Source: Adiantum capillus-veneris (Eukaryota > Streptophyta > Polypodiopsida > Polypodiales > Pteridaceae). Taken from it: a stretch of 64,000 nt of DNA. The stretch lies in contig CM043965.1 of assembly GCA_014529385.2 (NCBI GenBank), positions 62,767,933 to 62,831,932 of the forward strand. Reading direction: 5' to 3'. The notes below the pieces were generated by a model that was not told the origin of the DNA, made no database searches, and worked only from the letters and a program-made list of their open reading frames with translations. Made by a program: the position numbers and the translations under genes. Numbering within the stretch: position 1 is the stretch's first letter; every line of letters starts with the position of its first letter. Positions 1 to 10,493 of the stretch are shown here, piece by piece.

Positions 1-568
1 GCTCTGGTCTTCAGGAGCCACCTTCAGCAAGTGGACTAGTGTCTACCCCGGTTGATAGCTCCTTGTTAGCTCTAGTGCAATGCTCTTTTGCCATAGTCAC
101 AAATAATGGCCATTTTTGGATCTACCGTACCTGTTCTTTGTCCCTGATTGCCGTTTCAGACCCTATTCCATTTGACTATCTATTCACAGAGAATGTGGCT
201 TCATACGGTTTCGTTCCCATTCCCTGTTTCCATTTCCCATTCCATGTGAATATGTCTGTTTGGCATCTTGTGGAATCCTCCTGCAGATTCTTGGTGATGC
301 CGGTTGCCTCTTCTCCCTTATCTTTGTCACCAATAGCTCTCTTCGTTCTGTCTATCCATTGGTTTGCTGCTTTTAGGTTCTATGAGTTGACGGGCAATGC
401 TTGACGCTCAAGCTCTTGCCATTGTAGATGTTCCTTGTCCTTTTCATTGCCACCGATTTTGGCCACTGTAGGGCTGATCTGCAACTGTCACCGATTTGGC
501 TCATAGCCATGGACGGGGTTGAATATCTGCAAGCGCTGAATGCTTTGATATTCTTGTTGACTTTGCAG
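1..568. other. Non-coding sequence, probably host-gene intron
   Basis: No recognisable gene or transposon. A frame is open on + from the left edge to about 404, but the predicted peptide is hydrophobic and low in charge, unlike the coiled-coil exons downstream, so it is not called as coding. The first ~45 bases of that frame (Pro/Ser-rich) could be the tail of an exon entering from the left; this cannot be judged from one copy. Confidence 0.4.
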
Positions 569-589
569 GAATCACTTGAGAAGCTAAAG
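569..589 (+). CDS. Possible 21-bp microexon of the host coiled-coil gene
   Basis: A strong acceptor (TTGTTGACTTTGCAG) is followed by seven codons, ESLEKLK, and a GT donor. The charged, helix-forming peptide matches the character of the later exons, and the segment is phase 0 on both sides. Against it, the exon at 934 needs an incoming phase of one base, so a direct 589-934 join breaks the frame unless another small exon lies between. Treat as a candidate only. Confidence 0.3.
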
Positions 590-933
590 GTGTCGTGTGG
601 TATTTGATTTTCAGGATTGGTCTTTTTGACGTCTTTTCCTTGTTAGTTTAAAGTTGAGTACTTGTTCCAAGTTTTAGTCAAGTAAGCTTATTTATCTTAT
701 TTTGCTTATGCCTTTTCTAAAAGCATTTTTAAATGAAGAATGGTTTGTTTTCATCTAGTTTTGTTTAGTAACAAATAAAGTGATTTAGTTTTTCCGTTTT
801 TTGTTTTTTTGTGTTCCTTGCTTCTTTTTTATGTGAGTGTTTCATCCTCTCTTACAATTCGTAGGCTCTGACTATTTTGAACTTATGAAGGTATATGCTT
901 ATTACAACTACATTCTTTTTACTCTTTTACAAG

Positions 934-1147
934 GGTATGCAGCTGTGGAGGAAGATAGGCACGCTATCAAGACCCATTGTGTAAGGACTTCCTCAAATAA
1001 GGAAGAGGTGCAGCAAGAGGACTGGAGATCACGCTACATTCAACTTCTATCAAGATCCAAGAAGTGGGAAAAGACCCTCCAGCTTAAAGATTCAACACTT
1101 CAATATCTTCAAGAAGCCTTGCAAGATCGGGATATTGCCTTAAAAAG
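934..1147 (+). CDS. Host-gene exon, Lys/Glu-rich coiled-coil segment
   Basis: Encodes about 71 residues beginning GYAAVEEDRHAIKTH and ending LQDRDIALKR, rich in K, E, Q and L with heptad-like spacing, so probably an alpha-helical coiled coil. The acceptor is preceded by a clean pyrimidine tract (ATTCTTTTTACTCTTTTACAAG) split as ATTCTTTTTACTC and TTTTACAAG; the donor is AAAAAG/GTCAGC. The exon ends after two bases of an Arg codon, which the next exon completes. The frame stays open upstream to 837, so the start could be 865 instead of 934, but the extra peptide is Tyr/Phe-rich and intron-like. I do not recognise the protein family. Confidence 0.7.
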
Positions 1148-1226
1148 GTCAGCTGTATTTTCATTCTGCACAAAATTGGACTACTGTGCTATGCTGTGAT
1201 AATTGTTTTAAGCTTGTCGACAACAG

Positions 1227-1284
1227 GCAAGAGAAGTTAATTGTGGAGACCCAGCACAGACTAAATTTTCAAGGCAAGCCAGAG
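1227..1284 (+). CDS. Host-gene exon continuing the coiled coil
   Basis: A 58-bp exon after a 79-bp intron. Its first base completes the split Arg codon of the previous exon, then 19 codons follow (QEKLIVETQHRLNFQGKPE), ending phase 0 at CCAGAG/GTACTT. Acceptor CGACAACAG. The phase match across this intron is the main evidence that the two blocks belong to one gene. The peptide is again charged and helix-forming. Confidence 0.72.
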
Positions 1285-1997
1285 GTACTTTTTTGCTGCT
1301 TAGAGGGATTGGGATTCACACTAAGGTGCTTTTGTCAATATATTTTGAGGCTTATGAGCATGCTGAGAACATTTATTTGGTGCTCAATGTTAATCCACAA
1401 GATTTTGATTTACATTGTGCTGGATTCATTCAGCTGAGACAAACCGCTTTGTTTGCTTTGCAAACTTTGATTGTGACATAATCACTATTGACTCTAGATT
1501 GTCCTCACATCTTCTAGAATTTGTAAGAAGTGAGCACTTTTTTGACTGTGCAAACACTCATTTGTTGTATAATACCTCTTCAATCTCCAAATGAATGTTG
1601 AATCCATTCTCAAATTTCTTGTAAAATTGGCAGGTGCTGATAAATGACTCTTCTTTGAGTTACCGCCCTTTTTTTTTGCCTGTTTCATAATGCTCACAAA
1701 CTCTATGGATGATCGAGCTTTGTTTTCAAGTACAGTTCTCAAACATTTTGGAGAGTCAAGATGGTTTTGATGCCAGATAGTTGCAAAATTGTGGCTTGAA
1801 ACAATGATCTGGCTCTGTATAAATATTACTTCAAAAATGTAGGTTTAGAACGGCAATCTATGTGTGTTTAGAACGTGGAAGTCATTCGCTTTCATTTGGA
1901 ATGTAATAACGGTGCAACTGGAAACTGTACATCTAGAACCCTATGCCACTTTGGAATCAGCACTTTTGCCTAGTGAACAGTTTCTACTATACATAAG
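1285..1997. other. Host intron, AT-rich, nothing recognised
   Basis: AT-rich sequence with pyrimidine runs and stops in all frames. Short open frames on either strand here show no motif or composition suggesting a gene. Confidence 0.5.
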
Positions 1998-2333
1998 AAT
2001 GAAGAGTTAAAAGTTCAGCATCAGAGACTTATAAAGGAAAATGCAAATTCAAGGGAGCAGCTCGTGGGCAGATAAAGACAGAGGAGGAATTTACAGAGTC
2101 AGCTTTGTTTCGGACACCTGTAGCACATTTCAAGAAGGTAGACTACAAAAAAGGGTCCTTGAAAGGAAGAAGCTAAAGGGATGGAGGTTAGTCCACTGAT
2201 CGTACCAAAACCTGACTCTTCAATCCAAGGGAAAAAAGCTGATGATCAAGGCAATTAAGAAGTGCATGAGCTTGAGTGCATGAGACTCAAGGAGAGGGAT
2301 CTCAAAATGGAGGCAAAGATTTGCAGATAGAGG
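1998..2333 (+). pseudogene. Decayed coding-like tract, coiled-coil type
   Basis: Three consecutive blocks in different frames read like charged, helix-forming protein: NEELKVQHQRLIKENANSRE (about 1998-2057), IKTEEEFTESALFRTPVAHF (about 2072-2131), and AKGMEVSPLIVPKPDSS running on to HELECMRLKERDLKMEAKI (about 2174-2330). They are separated by two frameshifts, and the last contains one in-frame TAA. Composition resembles the host exons, so this may be dead exon(s) of the host gene, a diverged duplicate or a retroposed fragment. No intron structure with good splice sites explains it. Confidence 0.4.
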
Positions 2334-2701
2334 TTCCTATCTCTCGGTAGTCTTTTAAGTGTATCTTTTTCTTTATAAATACTCATTATCTGGTCTATAG
2401 CTCTGAATCCTGGAATTGGGTTGTAGGCACTTCATTATGCATCCCTTTTCTTCTAAAACAAAAATCAGGAAAACATTTCAAAAAAGAGGCTGATAATATT
2501 AAATCAGCAGTGGTAGGGATCAGGTTTGATTTTTGCAAAACATCCACCAGTCTATGCCAGGTGTAATAAAATACTTAGCCAAGTACTTCTGAATAATCTT
2601 AAACCTTAAGAAGTCAGGGAGACGTGAAAAGATTTCAAATGCCTTCTTGTACTTCTCTGAAGGCCTAGCCCTTCTACTAAAAAATCGGAATCCCTGAATA
2701 G

Positions 2702-3795
2702 TGTTACAGGCTTGGACACTCCAAGCGAGAAATCAACAACAACACACGAACAGAGACTTCAAAACCATGGAGCTTTAATAGAGAGAGAAATGAAATGAAA
2801 TGTAATATTAACGTCTTCAAAAGGCCAAATGACCTATGAGACCAAAAGGTTACATGTAGTGAATCTAATACCAGGTCTGGGTACAAAAAGTTTAAAGAAC
2901 TGAAAATTAAATAGTGGGTAGGGGTGGGGTGAAAGCTGATACAAAGGGAATAGGAAATACAAAGGGTGAGCTGATACAATGCAATGGAGCTCTCTGGCAG
3001 TCGAGGCATCATATACATATACATCAGTATCCGGGACGGCTCCTATGTCGCGCCAATATGATATGGATCCTCTGTCACAATTTGTGTCGATATCTAGAGG
3101 GCCCCTTCATCCGTGGGCAACGGGACCGCCCCAACTCTATCGCCCGATCAAGCAGTATGCCTGCCTCTGGTGCCTCTGGTGTTGTTATGCTGTGGGGGCT
3201 GCTCGAACTCCTCTGTCTGTGACTGAAAGAAATCTGTAATCTTCGGCTGTCGCTGGATCTCTCTCATTGTGCCCCTCTTCAAGAGGTCCTCTCTGTGTTT
3301 GTGAATCTCCAGTAAGTATAATCCGAGGCATCTCTGATCTTGGTACCTCATGACTCTAGAAATTGTCCCAAAACCCTCTCTGAATAGACAGTGAAAGCGG
3401 CCTCGTATCTCATAGTATACTGGGCAGTGACATATGTAATGTAGCTCTGTCTCTGGCTCTATTTGGCACACCCGACAAATCCTGGACTCAGCGGGTACTC
3501 CTCTAAATCTGCGTGTCTCGATCTCTAGCTGATGTGAGGATGTCCGTATCTGGACGCAGAGTTTGAGAGAGAGAGTCGACACGGCACGGCGGAGTTCCGC
3601 GCCCAGAAGCACTGGCCCCAAAGACTGGCGCCCCTTTCGGTATTTCTTTATTATTGATCAAATCAAGGTACAACTCCCAAGGGCCCTCTGCTCTCAAACT
3701 CTACGTCCAGATGCTTTGCAAAGTGAGGCCCCAGGGGCTCTTATAAACAGTACAAGGGATGCCCAAAAGCAAAGCCCTCCCTGTTGCAACAATGT
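2702..3795 (-). mobile_element. LTR-4 family LTR fragment carrying an insertion
   Basis: On the minus strand this LTR ends TTGGAGTGTCCAAGCC...ACA at 2702. Positions 2702-2890 closely match 51417-51635, and 3560-3795 contains the conserved LTR block (ACCGAAAGGGGCGCCA, at 3588-3650) and the GCATCCCTTGT segment seen in the other LTRs. The central part (about 2900-3560) is foreign to the LTR and includes a zinc-ribbon coding remnant. No primer-binding site follows the LTR end at 2702. The high-coordinate end is truncated near 3795. Confidence 0.7.
3148..3560 (-). pseudogene. C-terminal zinc-ribbon fragment of a retroelement, inside an LTR
   Basis: The minus-strand frame reads RTSSHQLEIETRRFRGVPAE then RICRVCQIEPETELHYICHC, followed by PVYYEIRGRFHCLF. 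The order CxxC ... H ... HC-P-Y, followed by Arg-Phe, is the pattern found at the C-terminus of many non-LTR retrotransposon polymerases. The frame runs on from the flanking LTR sequence and has no start of its own, so it is a captured or inserted fragment, not a working gene. The parent element is not otherwise present in the window. Confidence 0.5.
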
Positions 3796-3967
3796 GATCG
3801 TTCATCACACCTATTTCTGAGTCTGTCAATAACACTACGACAGTCTACATCTTCTCCCTTGCAAGACCTACTTCTCCATTGCTTTCAAAGGTTCCAGTCT
3901 TCTCTTAAAATCTTATTCTCTTGACATAAAATAAACTATTTTTCTCTCCCAACTCCAATACCTGTTC

Positions 3968-4153
3968 TTAAACAATTTCAAATGTTTCGAATGCTCTGAC
4001 TTGCGACTTTTCTGCAGTCTCAGTTGCTCTTCCAAACCTGTAACTCACCCTGTGCTTTACCTCCTGTCTAACCCTTTGCACCTTTATATCCTGAAGCCTT
4101 GATAGTTTCTTTGAACTTTCTGCTTCTTTCTCCAACTTCTTCATGTTTTCCAT
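3968..4153 (-). other. Short Lys/Glu-rich open frame of unknown origin
   Basis: A 61-codon frame starting MENMKKLEKEAESSKKLSRL, strongly charged and helix-forming. Upstream on the same strand (to about 4400) further charged peptides appear in other frames (for example METAKEE-like stretches), interrupted by stops. It may be a decayed gene or retroelement piece. No family is recognised and no splice sites or promoter are evident. The surrounding 3796-4440 holds nothing else. Confidence 0.2.
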
Positions 4154-4440
4154 TTGAGCAACAAGAAAAGTTACTTATCTTGTCGGGTAGTCAATAGCCG
4201 TTTCTGTATAAAATGAGTTTCTTTCTCTTTTCCTGAGTTCTCAGTAAGGGTTTAGATTTCTCTTCCTTAGCTATTTCCATGGTAGTCTCTAAATTGTTTT
4301 TTCCACATTGAAAAGTAGTTTCTCTTTAGAAAGAAAATCCACTCCGCTCCAATGTTGTGTGACTCTTGCATTGTATCTGTCACCTGTCTAACTTTAAAAA
4401 TTCATCCTCCTGAGCGTTTATATGCAGTATCTTCTCCTCT

Positions 4441-4706
4441 GCAACAATTCAAAAAATGATTTCTTTGGAGTTGCTGTGCCCCACTTTGGGCGTCCCTGAT
4501 TTGGGTCCTGATTGCCTCTCTCTTAAAATGCTGATGCTTAATATGTCAAGGGCAAAACAACACGCTATGCACAAAGTAGTGCTTGCAGGTGAGCGCCAAA
4601 TCTAGGCAACCTCCTCTTGTCCTTCAGATATATCTCTGCTTATATCGTGTTGTGCAACAACTTAAAGAATGACTTCTTTGGAGTTGCTGTGCTCTCTGTT
4701 GGGTGT
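4441..4706. repeat. Short direct repeat (two ~53-bp copies)
   Basis: Positions 4441-4493 and 4654-4706 are similar (GCAACAA, then TTCTTTGGAGTTGCTGTG in each), separated by about 160 bp of unrelated sequence. Probably a local duplication within the intron. Confidence 0.6.
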
Positions 4707-6270
4707 TGCGGCTATGGATCCAAACCAAAAGAGTTTGGGGGCTGATTATCTTGCATCTACTTTTTTGCTTACTGCCAAAAAAGCAACTTCATGCTGGCTG
4801 CGCAAAGACAGCCATGGACACTTATGCTCGTGCGTCTATGTCATGTGTTATCGGCAACTTTGGACAATCATATGGGGAGGTAACATTTAGTAAAATTGAG
4901 GGCAAAATTTATGGTTGTAACTTGTCCTTATCCTTTGAGACTGATCGCAGGTTATATTGATATTATAAACCATTTATCTTGGTATGGCAAGGATTTCCAG
5001 CAAGGTAATTTGTGAATACTTGAAAGCATCTATTGGAGTCCAGAATTTATGGAAACATCGGTGCAAGGCTCTTGTCCCCAAGCAGATTTCCTGTCCCAGA
5101 GGGGGATCAGAATCATCCATGAATTGGCAAATAATGATGGAAACATCCTCTCATTCTGATGGCCACTAGAAACCTAGGCCTGGGTAAGGTTTTGGCATGA
5201 CCTTTGAAGATCGATTGTTTCCATGTGCCAATTTCTTGGGCTTTCACAATGAGGACGACTTTGGGATTGGCAATTCATGGATCTTCTATGTTCACCAATA
5301 CTGCTAAACAAGCATATACAAAGTTGTAGTCACCATCTTGGATCTCCGGGCGTTGTAATACATTGCGGATTATGCACAAACAAGAAAATTGGTGGCATGA
5401 ATGAGGCATATGGGATTTAAATCTTTTTTTTTTCTGGCGATGTCAACAAATTTCAACTCTTTGTTGAGATTGGTGTTCCGGTAGGGTTGAGACTGCTCCT
5501 CACTTTGGTTTTGCAATCATACCAGGGCCTTCATCTCTCGGATCTCCGCATGACATTGAGCTCATTCTCCCAGATTGTTTTCAGAAAATTTTCTAGCTGT
5601 TTGGAAACGTATCTTCACCTTCACGACAATATATTGGTTTCTTTAATTGGGTCAGACTTTGTATGCTGTGAACAGTTTGGAGATCTTGTAGTTTCCTCAC
5701 GTTTCAACATGATAATGTTGACTCTTTTTACTTTTGTAAAAGTCCTCTTCTTCAATCGCTTCAATTCAACTTTGACTTGGATGTGATTTCACCTCAGAGT
5801 CATGGGCTCTTTTTTTGATCGCATTTGAATTTAAGTCCTTGAATACTGTAATATTCAACGTGGGTGTACCATTGGGCACTGATAGCATTTATGCAAATGT
5901 ACTAGTGCTTTGTCAATACTATGCATTATGGAGCTGATGGTTATAATGTCTTGTGGATCAGTACCATGAATCTACACCTTGCATTTTTCTTTGTGGTTGA
6001 GATTGGGATTTTTGTGGATTCATCTAGGTATTTATTTTTGACAAACTAAATTCTAAGTGAGTTGAGGGATAGTGGTAACCTTAGTTGTGCGTATGCACCT
6101 TCAGGGAGATTCCTATCTTCGTTTACCAGGTGCTCTTTGATTTCTTGTAGTCAAGTGCTTTGTGTGTTTCTTTACTATAGTTTCTTTTTAATCATAAAGA
6201 GGTAATCTCAAATGCTTTGGCTGTGGGAGATGTTTGAGATTCTCTAAAGAATGTTTTATCTTTGTTAAAG
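4707..6270. other. Host intron, nothing recognised
   Basis: AT-rich intronic sequence with short open frames but no protein motif, repeat family or terminal structure that I recognise. A pyrimidine-rich acceptor region begins about 6250. Confidence 0.5.
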
Positions 6271-6459
6271 GAAACCCTATTTTATGTGAAACAGAAGGCT
6301 CTTCTTGAGAAGGAGTTTGAGGTCTCTTTATTGAGGGCCAAGACTACAGAACAAGCTGAAAAGCTAGCTGAGCAGAGTAAGCTTATTGGAGTGCTCAACA
6401 GCCAACAAGAGAAGAGAGAACAAGAACTCCTGGCTTACTCAAAAAATGTCAAAAGGAAG
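6271..6459 (+). CDS. Host-gene exon, coiled-coil segment (63 codons)
   Basis: Acceptor TTTATCTTTGTTAAAG and donor AGGAAG/GTTTGT bound exactly 63 codons, phase 0 at both ends. The peptide begins ETLFYVKQKALLEKEF and ends LLAYSKNVKRK; it is dominated by E, K, L and Q with heptad-like hydrophobic spacing. Phase 0 matches the end of the exon at 1284 and the start of the one at 6562. An alternative acceptor at 6294 would shorten it by eight codons in the same frame. Confidence 0.75.
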
Positions 6460-6561
6460 GTTTGTCCTTCGAAGTTTAACATTGTGTTTTCATAATTAGA
6501 ATCTTTAATTTGGTGTAATCTAGTATTATGTAGTCTGCGACATTGTGTATTTTCTGGTAAG

Positions 6562-6621
6562 GTGGAGAAGCTTCAGGTGCGATTGCGAAGTGTGGAAACT
6601 TCTTTAAAGTCAACAGAAGAG
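6562..6621 (+). CDS. Host-gene exon, coiled-coil segment (20 codons)
   Basis: Encodes VEKLQVRLRSVETSLKSTEE. The acceptor is TTTCTGGTAAG and the donor GAAGAG/GTATGG, phase 0 on both sides. The 102-bp intron separating it from the previous exon is of ordinary plant size. Its donor opens the very long intron that contains most of the transposons. Confidence 0.75.
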
Positions 6622-7280
6622 GTATGGTAGTATACCTTATGCATTTAGTTCTTTTATATTAAGTGTCCAGATTTTCAATGTCCTAATTGGAATATATGAA
6701 GATTTAGGCTTTAAATGATCTATTACTTCATAGTTTCTATGTATAGCTCATCAATCAGTTTAGGAATCAAGATAACTTGTGTCTCTTGCTATTTGTAGTA
6801 GTCAAAGTTGTGGTAACATGTAAATTTCAAAACAAAGTTGATGTAGCAGTTTCATATGTTTATATACATATTCTGGTTACATCTCTTGGCGTTCAGTTGT
6901 TTGTGTTTTTCTCATGATTTTGTTATTGTGTTGTAAATTCACACTTTGCTAATCAAAGCTTTCGTCATCAATGTTTTTTGGGAAGCTGAACTTTTGATAA
7001 TTTGGTTGAAGCTATATGGTATCATAGCAAGTGTCACTACCCTCTTAAATGCCAATGACCTACTTAAATTACCATGGTCCATTCAGATATGTCATCAGAC
7101 AAATAACCGTTCCTGAGTTCCTCTTTTAAATCATTCCTCATTGTGGATGCGTAGATTCTAGGCATGGATACTATCAGCTAGAGTTTGAGAGTGCAGACAT
7201 GATGCCCAAGATCCCATCAATCTGGCCGTTGGCTTTGGGTGCCTCTCATTTTTTACATTGGTGCCATGTTTTGGAATGAA
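6622..7280. other. Intronic AT-rich sequence
   Basis: Typical plant intron composition with many T runs. Nothing further is recognised. Confidence 0.5.
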
Positions 7281-8329
7281 TGAGGAGGTAGACTTCCCAT
7301 TTCCGGTCTGTTCCTTGTTTGTGTTGGGATTACCTTCACCTTCTTCCTTGGCTTAGAGATCTCAAAGGTACCTACATTGAGCCTCCCCCAGAATAGCTGC
7401 TTTAGTGGTGAAAAAGGTGGTAGGGATCACCAGCATCAGTGACCCCCATACTTGGCGACAGTTGATTCTCCTCCTACCGAACGAATGTTTCATTTTCCAT
7501 CAAATGGGACATCCGGAAAAGGCTTGTTCTCATCGAAGATCTCATCTAGCTAGGCTGTCATAGGCTCTACACAGTGCACAGGTACGCTACGCTATGTCCT
7601 TTGGCCTGTCCACTCATTTGCCTCAGCGGCTAAGGAGGAAGCAATTCTTGGGATGGATGAGAAGGGGTGGTGGTAGGTCCACATGCATCGAACGGGTTGA
7701 CGAGGTCAACACTTGGGCCGCGAGAGGGTCGATAATAGCTGCCAAAGCAGTAGATTCCACACTAAAACCATTTTGATGCCTTGAGACGCTAGGAGCAGAC
7801 CATGCAAGAGGAAGGGCACTAGTCCTTTAAGCGATCGCCCACATCTCCCCATCTTTGGTGTTTCGTGAGATAGCAGCCCCTTCCTCCAAATCTGTGTTTT
7901 CAGCCACAAGCGCTCCACATCTGCTGGCCATTGGAAACTCCTCTGTGGCCATTCCCTCCCTTGCCCTAGTGCCCATTGCTTTGGCGATTTGCGTCCCTTT
8001 TGCTGCCCATCCGTTGAGCATCAACTGATTCATTTTTTAGCCTTCCATTAATGACAGATTTTCTGCGTTTTTGCTTCAAAGACCTGCATTTTTGCAGCCA
8101 GCATTCAGCTCTTGATTCCTCTCACGTCGGGTGTGCAAATCAGCCCAAGATCTACCCCTTGTTGGCCATCCGCCACATCGAGTTGGATCTCATCGGCACA
8201 TCAAATCAGCACTGGAGGTGCTTCTTCAGAGTTACCATGGCCACGTTATCCATTCGAGTTGAGCAGAGTCTTGCATTGAGGTATTGCATCTGTGTACTTT
8301 CCATTTACGCAATCTAAAGCAAATGCCAC
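7281..8329 (-). other. Unclassified degenerate region, possibly transposon-derived
   Basis: Base composition is less AT-rich than the adjoining intron. On the minus strand, broken frames give protein-like stretches (for example DENKPFPDVPFDGK near 7500 and TFEISKPRKKVKVIPTQTRN near 7340), with several stops. This could be an old LINE ORF1 or another element, but no diagnostic motif (zinc knuckle, EN, RT) is visible. No terminal repeats were found. Confidence 0.25.
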
Positions 8330-10232
8330 ATTGGTAGCGGTGTGGGAGGCCCTTAAGGGTGTTCGGGACCCCATCGGTGCGTCTTCTCCTCTCGCTTTCT
8401 TTTTACATCTCGACCACTCCTCTGTGTGTGCTGTGCGCGTGCGTGCATGTGGGGCGCGTGAGTGAGTGGGGACAAGCGAAGGCTTGCCTGCACGTTTCTG
8501 CACCTGCGCGAGCCCTCTGCCTGCGCGTGGTTTAGCACCTGCATGGAAATGTTCTCCTGTCGGAATCAGCAGCCCTGTAGCAGGTCAGCCTGCACGTGCT
8601 CTGCCTGCGTGGCAGTGTCTGCACCAGCATGTTTCGCCTCAGCACGTCTTGTTGCAGCAGCTTGTTCGGCAGCCCTGCGTGCTTGTAGGCCCGAAGATGT
8701 GCGTGCGTGTGTGGTGTGTGTGACAGCAAGCTCTATGTACAGTTCCTGTTCGGGTTTGAGTGTGTGTGTGTGTAGTGTTAAAATCTTGGTTTTCTGAATC
8801 CAGTTGAGCGTGATGTTAAATGTTCCCTAGGCTTTCTGGATTCAGCAGAGTGTGTGGCTTTGTTCAGTGAGTTGGCAGGTTTTCGAAGCCTAAGTAAGAA
8901 GGGTTTTCGGCTTCTATTTATGGACAAGCTGTGTTCTCCCAAGTGGCTTGGAGGGTTAAATATTTTGGACTTGAGACGTCATCTTCTGGTTCAGAAAGTT
9001 ATGCTGTTGCCCGTTTTGATGGAGCAGCAGCAACCCTGGGCTCTCATGGTCACACATTTGTGTACGCACATTGTCACCCCATCTTTTGGTCTTTGGAAAC
9101 CGACTTATTGGGATGTTGTTTTTGGGAAGCTTGAAGGACACATTCCTGGTTGTCCCTTTACTTCTTCTGTAATTGTTGATTGGAAGGTTCACTTCGCATT
9201 TGGCTTGGAATGGTCGACAATCCTCTGCGGGTAACTCTCTTCGCTTGGAGAGTCTGCATTGGAGCAAGGCCTTCGCTTCGACTTTGGTTCAACGGTCTCC
9301 TTGCCAAGCGTATTTTCTTTCCCAAAAAGGAATCTGTCAGGTGCATCAGGTGGTTGACGACTCGGTTTATGTTATTTTGTTCGCTGATGCAGTGTCCCAC
9401 TTTCGGTTGGGTCTTCACTATTCTCCTCTCTGGCGGGAGATTAAAAGGATGCTTGCTGCTCACTCACCCATTTCTCCTTTGGATGTGGACTCTGATTGGA
9501 GTTTGGCTACTACTAGATTGGACTGCATCTCAGCTGGTAGTGTCTATGCCGTCCTTCAGTGTGACGTATGGATTGTGCATCAGGGTAATCAACTGTGGTC
9601 GCTTTCCAAGCCATCCTTGTGGTGGCAACACACATTGTCTCGCATTTGGCAGAGTCATCTGCCTTTGAAGGAACGTGGTTTCTTGTGGTGCTGCTTGGTA
9701 GGAGCTCTACCTGTTGGCAGTGTGTTACATGCTCGGCATATTGCGCCTTCTTGCTGCCCCAGATGCCTTGAAGCTGAGGAGACCCTGCCACACTTATTGT
9801 GGCGTTGTCATCAGTCCAGAGCCATCATTCGGCAAGTGTCGACTGCTCTTCGGCTGCGTTTTACCTCCGGCTCTTTTCACAGACGCTTTTGGCTTTTTGG
9901 GTGCTACAGTCACCGCAATCTCGGTTTGCGGTGTTCTTCACCTGGGTCAGATTTTAGACTCTGTGGGCCATGTGGCACCATAGGAACTCCTTAATGTTCC
10001 AAGGCACTTCTGTTGACCCCTTTCCCTATTTCAAATTATCTCTTGGTCAAGCGCTGCATTTTACCTATGACGCTGGAGACATCACTCTTGATACCTACAG
10101 GACTTACTTTGACTGTTTCTAGCCTTCGAAGCCTCATAGTGCTCCGCTGTTTGTATCCCTTTCTTTTCGTGGGTTTTTCTTGTTTTGAGGTTTCCCGCTT
10201 GTAAATTAATCAAAGCAGATTTAAAAAAAAAA
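8330..10232 (+). mobile_element. LINE-B copy with large internal deletion
   Basis: Starts with a CpG-rich, TG-repeat-containing leader (8330-8820) like that of the nearly complete LINE-B copy on the other strand, then jumps directly to the ORF2 C-terminus. It ends in a conserved 3' UTR (TTGTAAATTAATCAAAGCAG) and an A11 run at 10222-10232. ORF1, endonuclease and the RT core are missing. A short TTGTGCAC follows the A run; other copies have a longer TG tract there. Confidence 0.7.
8854..9994 (+). pseudogene. LINE-B ORF2 C-terminal region (zf-RVT), broken
   Basis: Conserved blocks in order: KLCSPKWLGGLNILDLRRHL (RT connection region), VFGKLEGHIPGCPFTSSV, RESLHWSKAFASTL, and the zinc-binding region with LPLKERGFLWCCLVGALPVG, CPRCLEAEETLPHLLW and RRFWLFG. 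These match the same segments of LINE-B copies near 33000, 41000 and 44000. At least two frameshifts (near 9230 and 9700) break the frame, so no product is expected. Confidence 0.75.
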
Positions 10233-10493
10233 ATTGTGCACCCGATTCGATGACACGACTAGGAGAGTGGTTTTGTCGTCAAATGATCATCTAGAACAGT
10301 GCATTTACAAACGCCGGAAAGCCTCGGAGAATCCGGCTATGGATCCCTTGACCCTCATCGAAGAATGTTTACATGAGGATTTCGAAGATGCGCGTCGAGC
10401 CTGGGAAGGGCCTGCTCTTACCATGGAAGTGCGTATTCCGGTGCAAGAGCTTATGGACCCTGCTGCTCAATATGCTTAAAATGTGGTGATTCT
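10233..10493 (+). mobile_element. 5' end of a second LINE-B copy (ORF1 start), cut by an LTR
   Basis: From an ATG at 10338 the frame reads MDPLTLIEECLHEDFEDARR and EVRIPVQELMDPAAQYA, closely matching the first ~60 residues of LINE-B ORF1 at 48342-48160. A TAA then replaces the following Met codon. The sequence stops abruptly at 10493 where the LTR-2 LTR begins. The copy lies head-to-tail after the poly(A) of the previous one. Its 3' half may be the LINE-B piece at 32577-33790. Confidence 0.65.

Noticed and set aside
39-404. 121-codon open frame near the left edge
   Set aside because: Hydrophobic, Ser/Phe-rich composition with no motif and no similarity to the host exons. Likely chance.
865-890. 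Separate 26-bp exon GSDYFELMK
   Set aside because: It has acceptor and donor-like ends, but the next intron would be 43 bp, too short for plants, and its exit phase does not match the exon at 934.
3503-3820. Short open frames on both strands over the LTR block
   Set aside because: They recur in every LTR carrying the conserved block and are by-products of GC-rich LTR sequence, not genes.
8462-8797. Cys/Ala-rich open frame of 111 codons (+)
   Set aside because: Lies in the CpG-rich LINE-B leader. Both strands have open frames because of base composition, and no motif is present.
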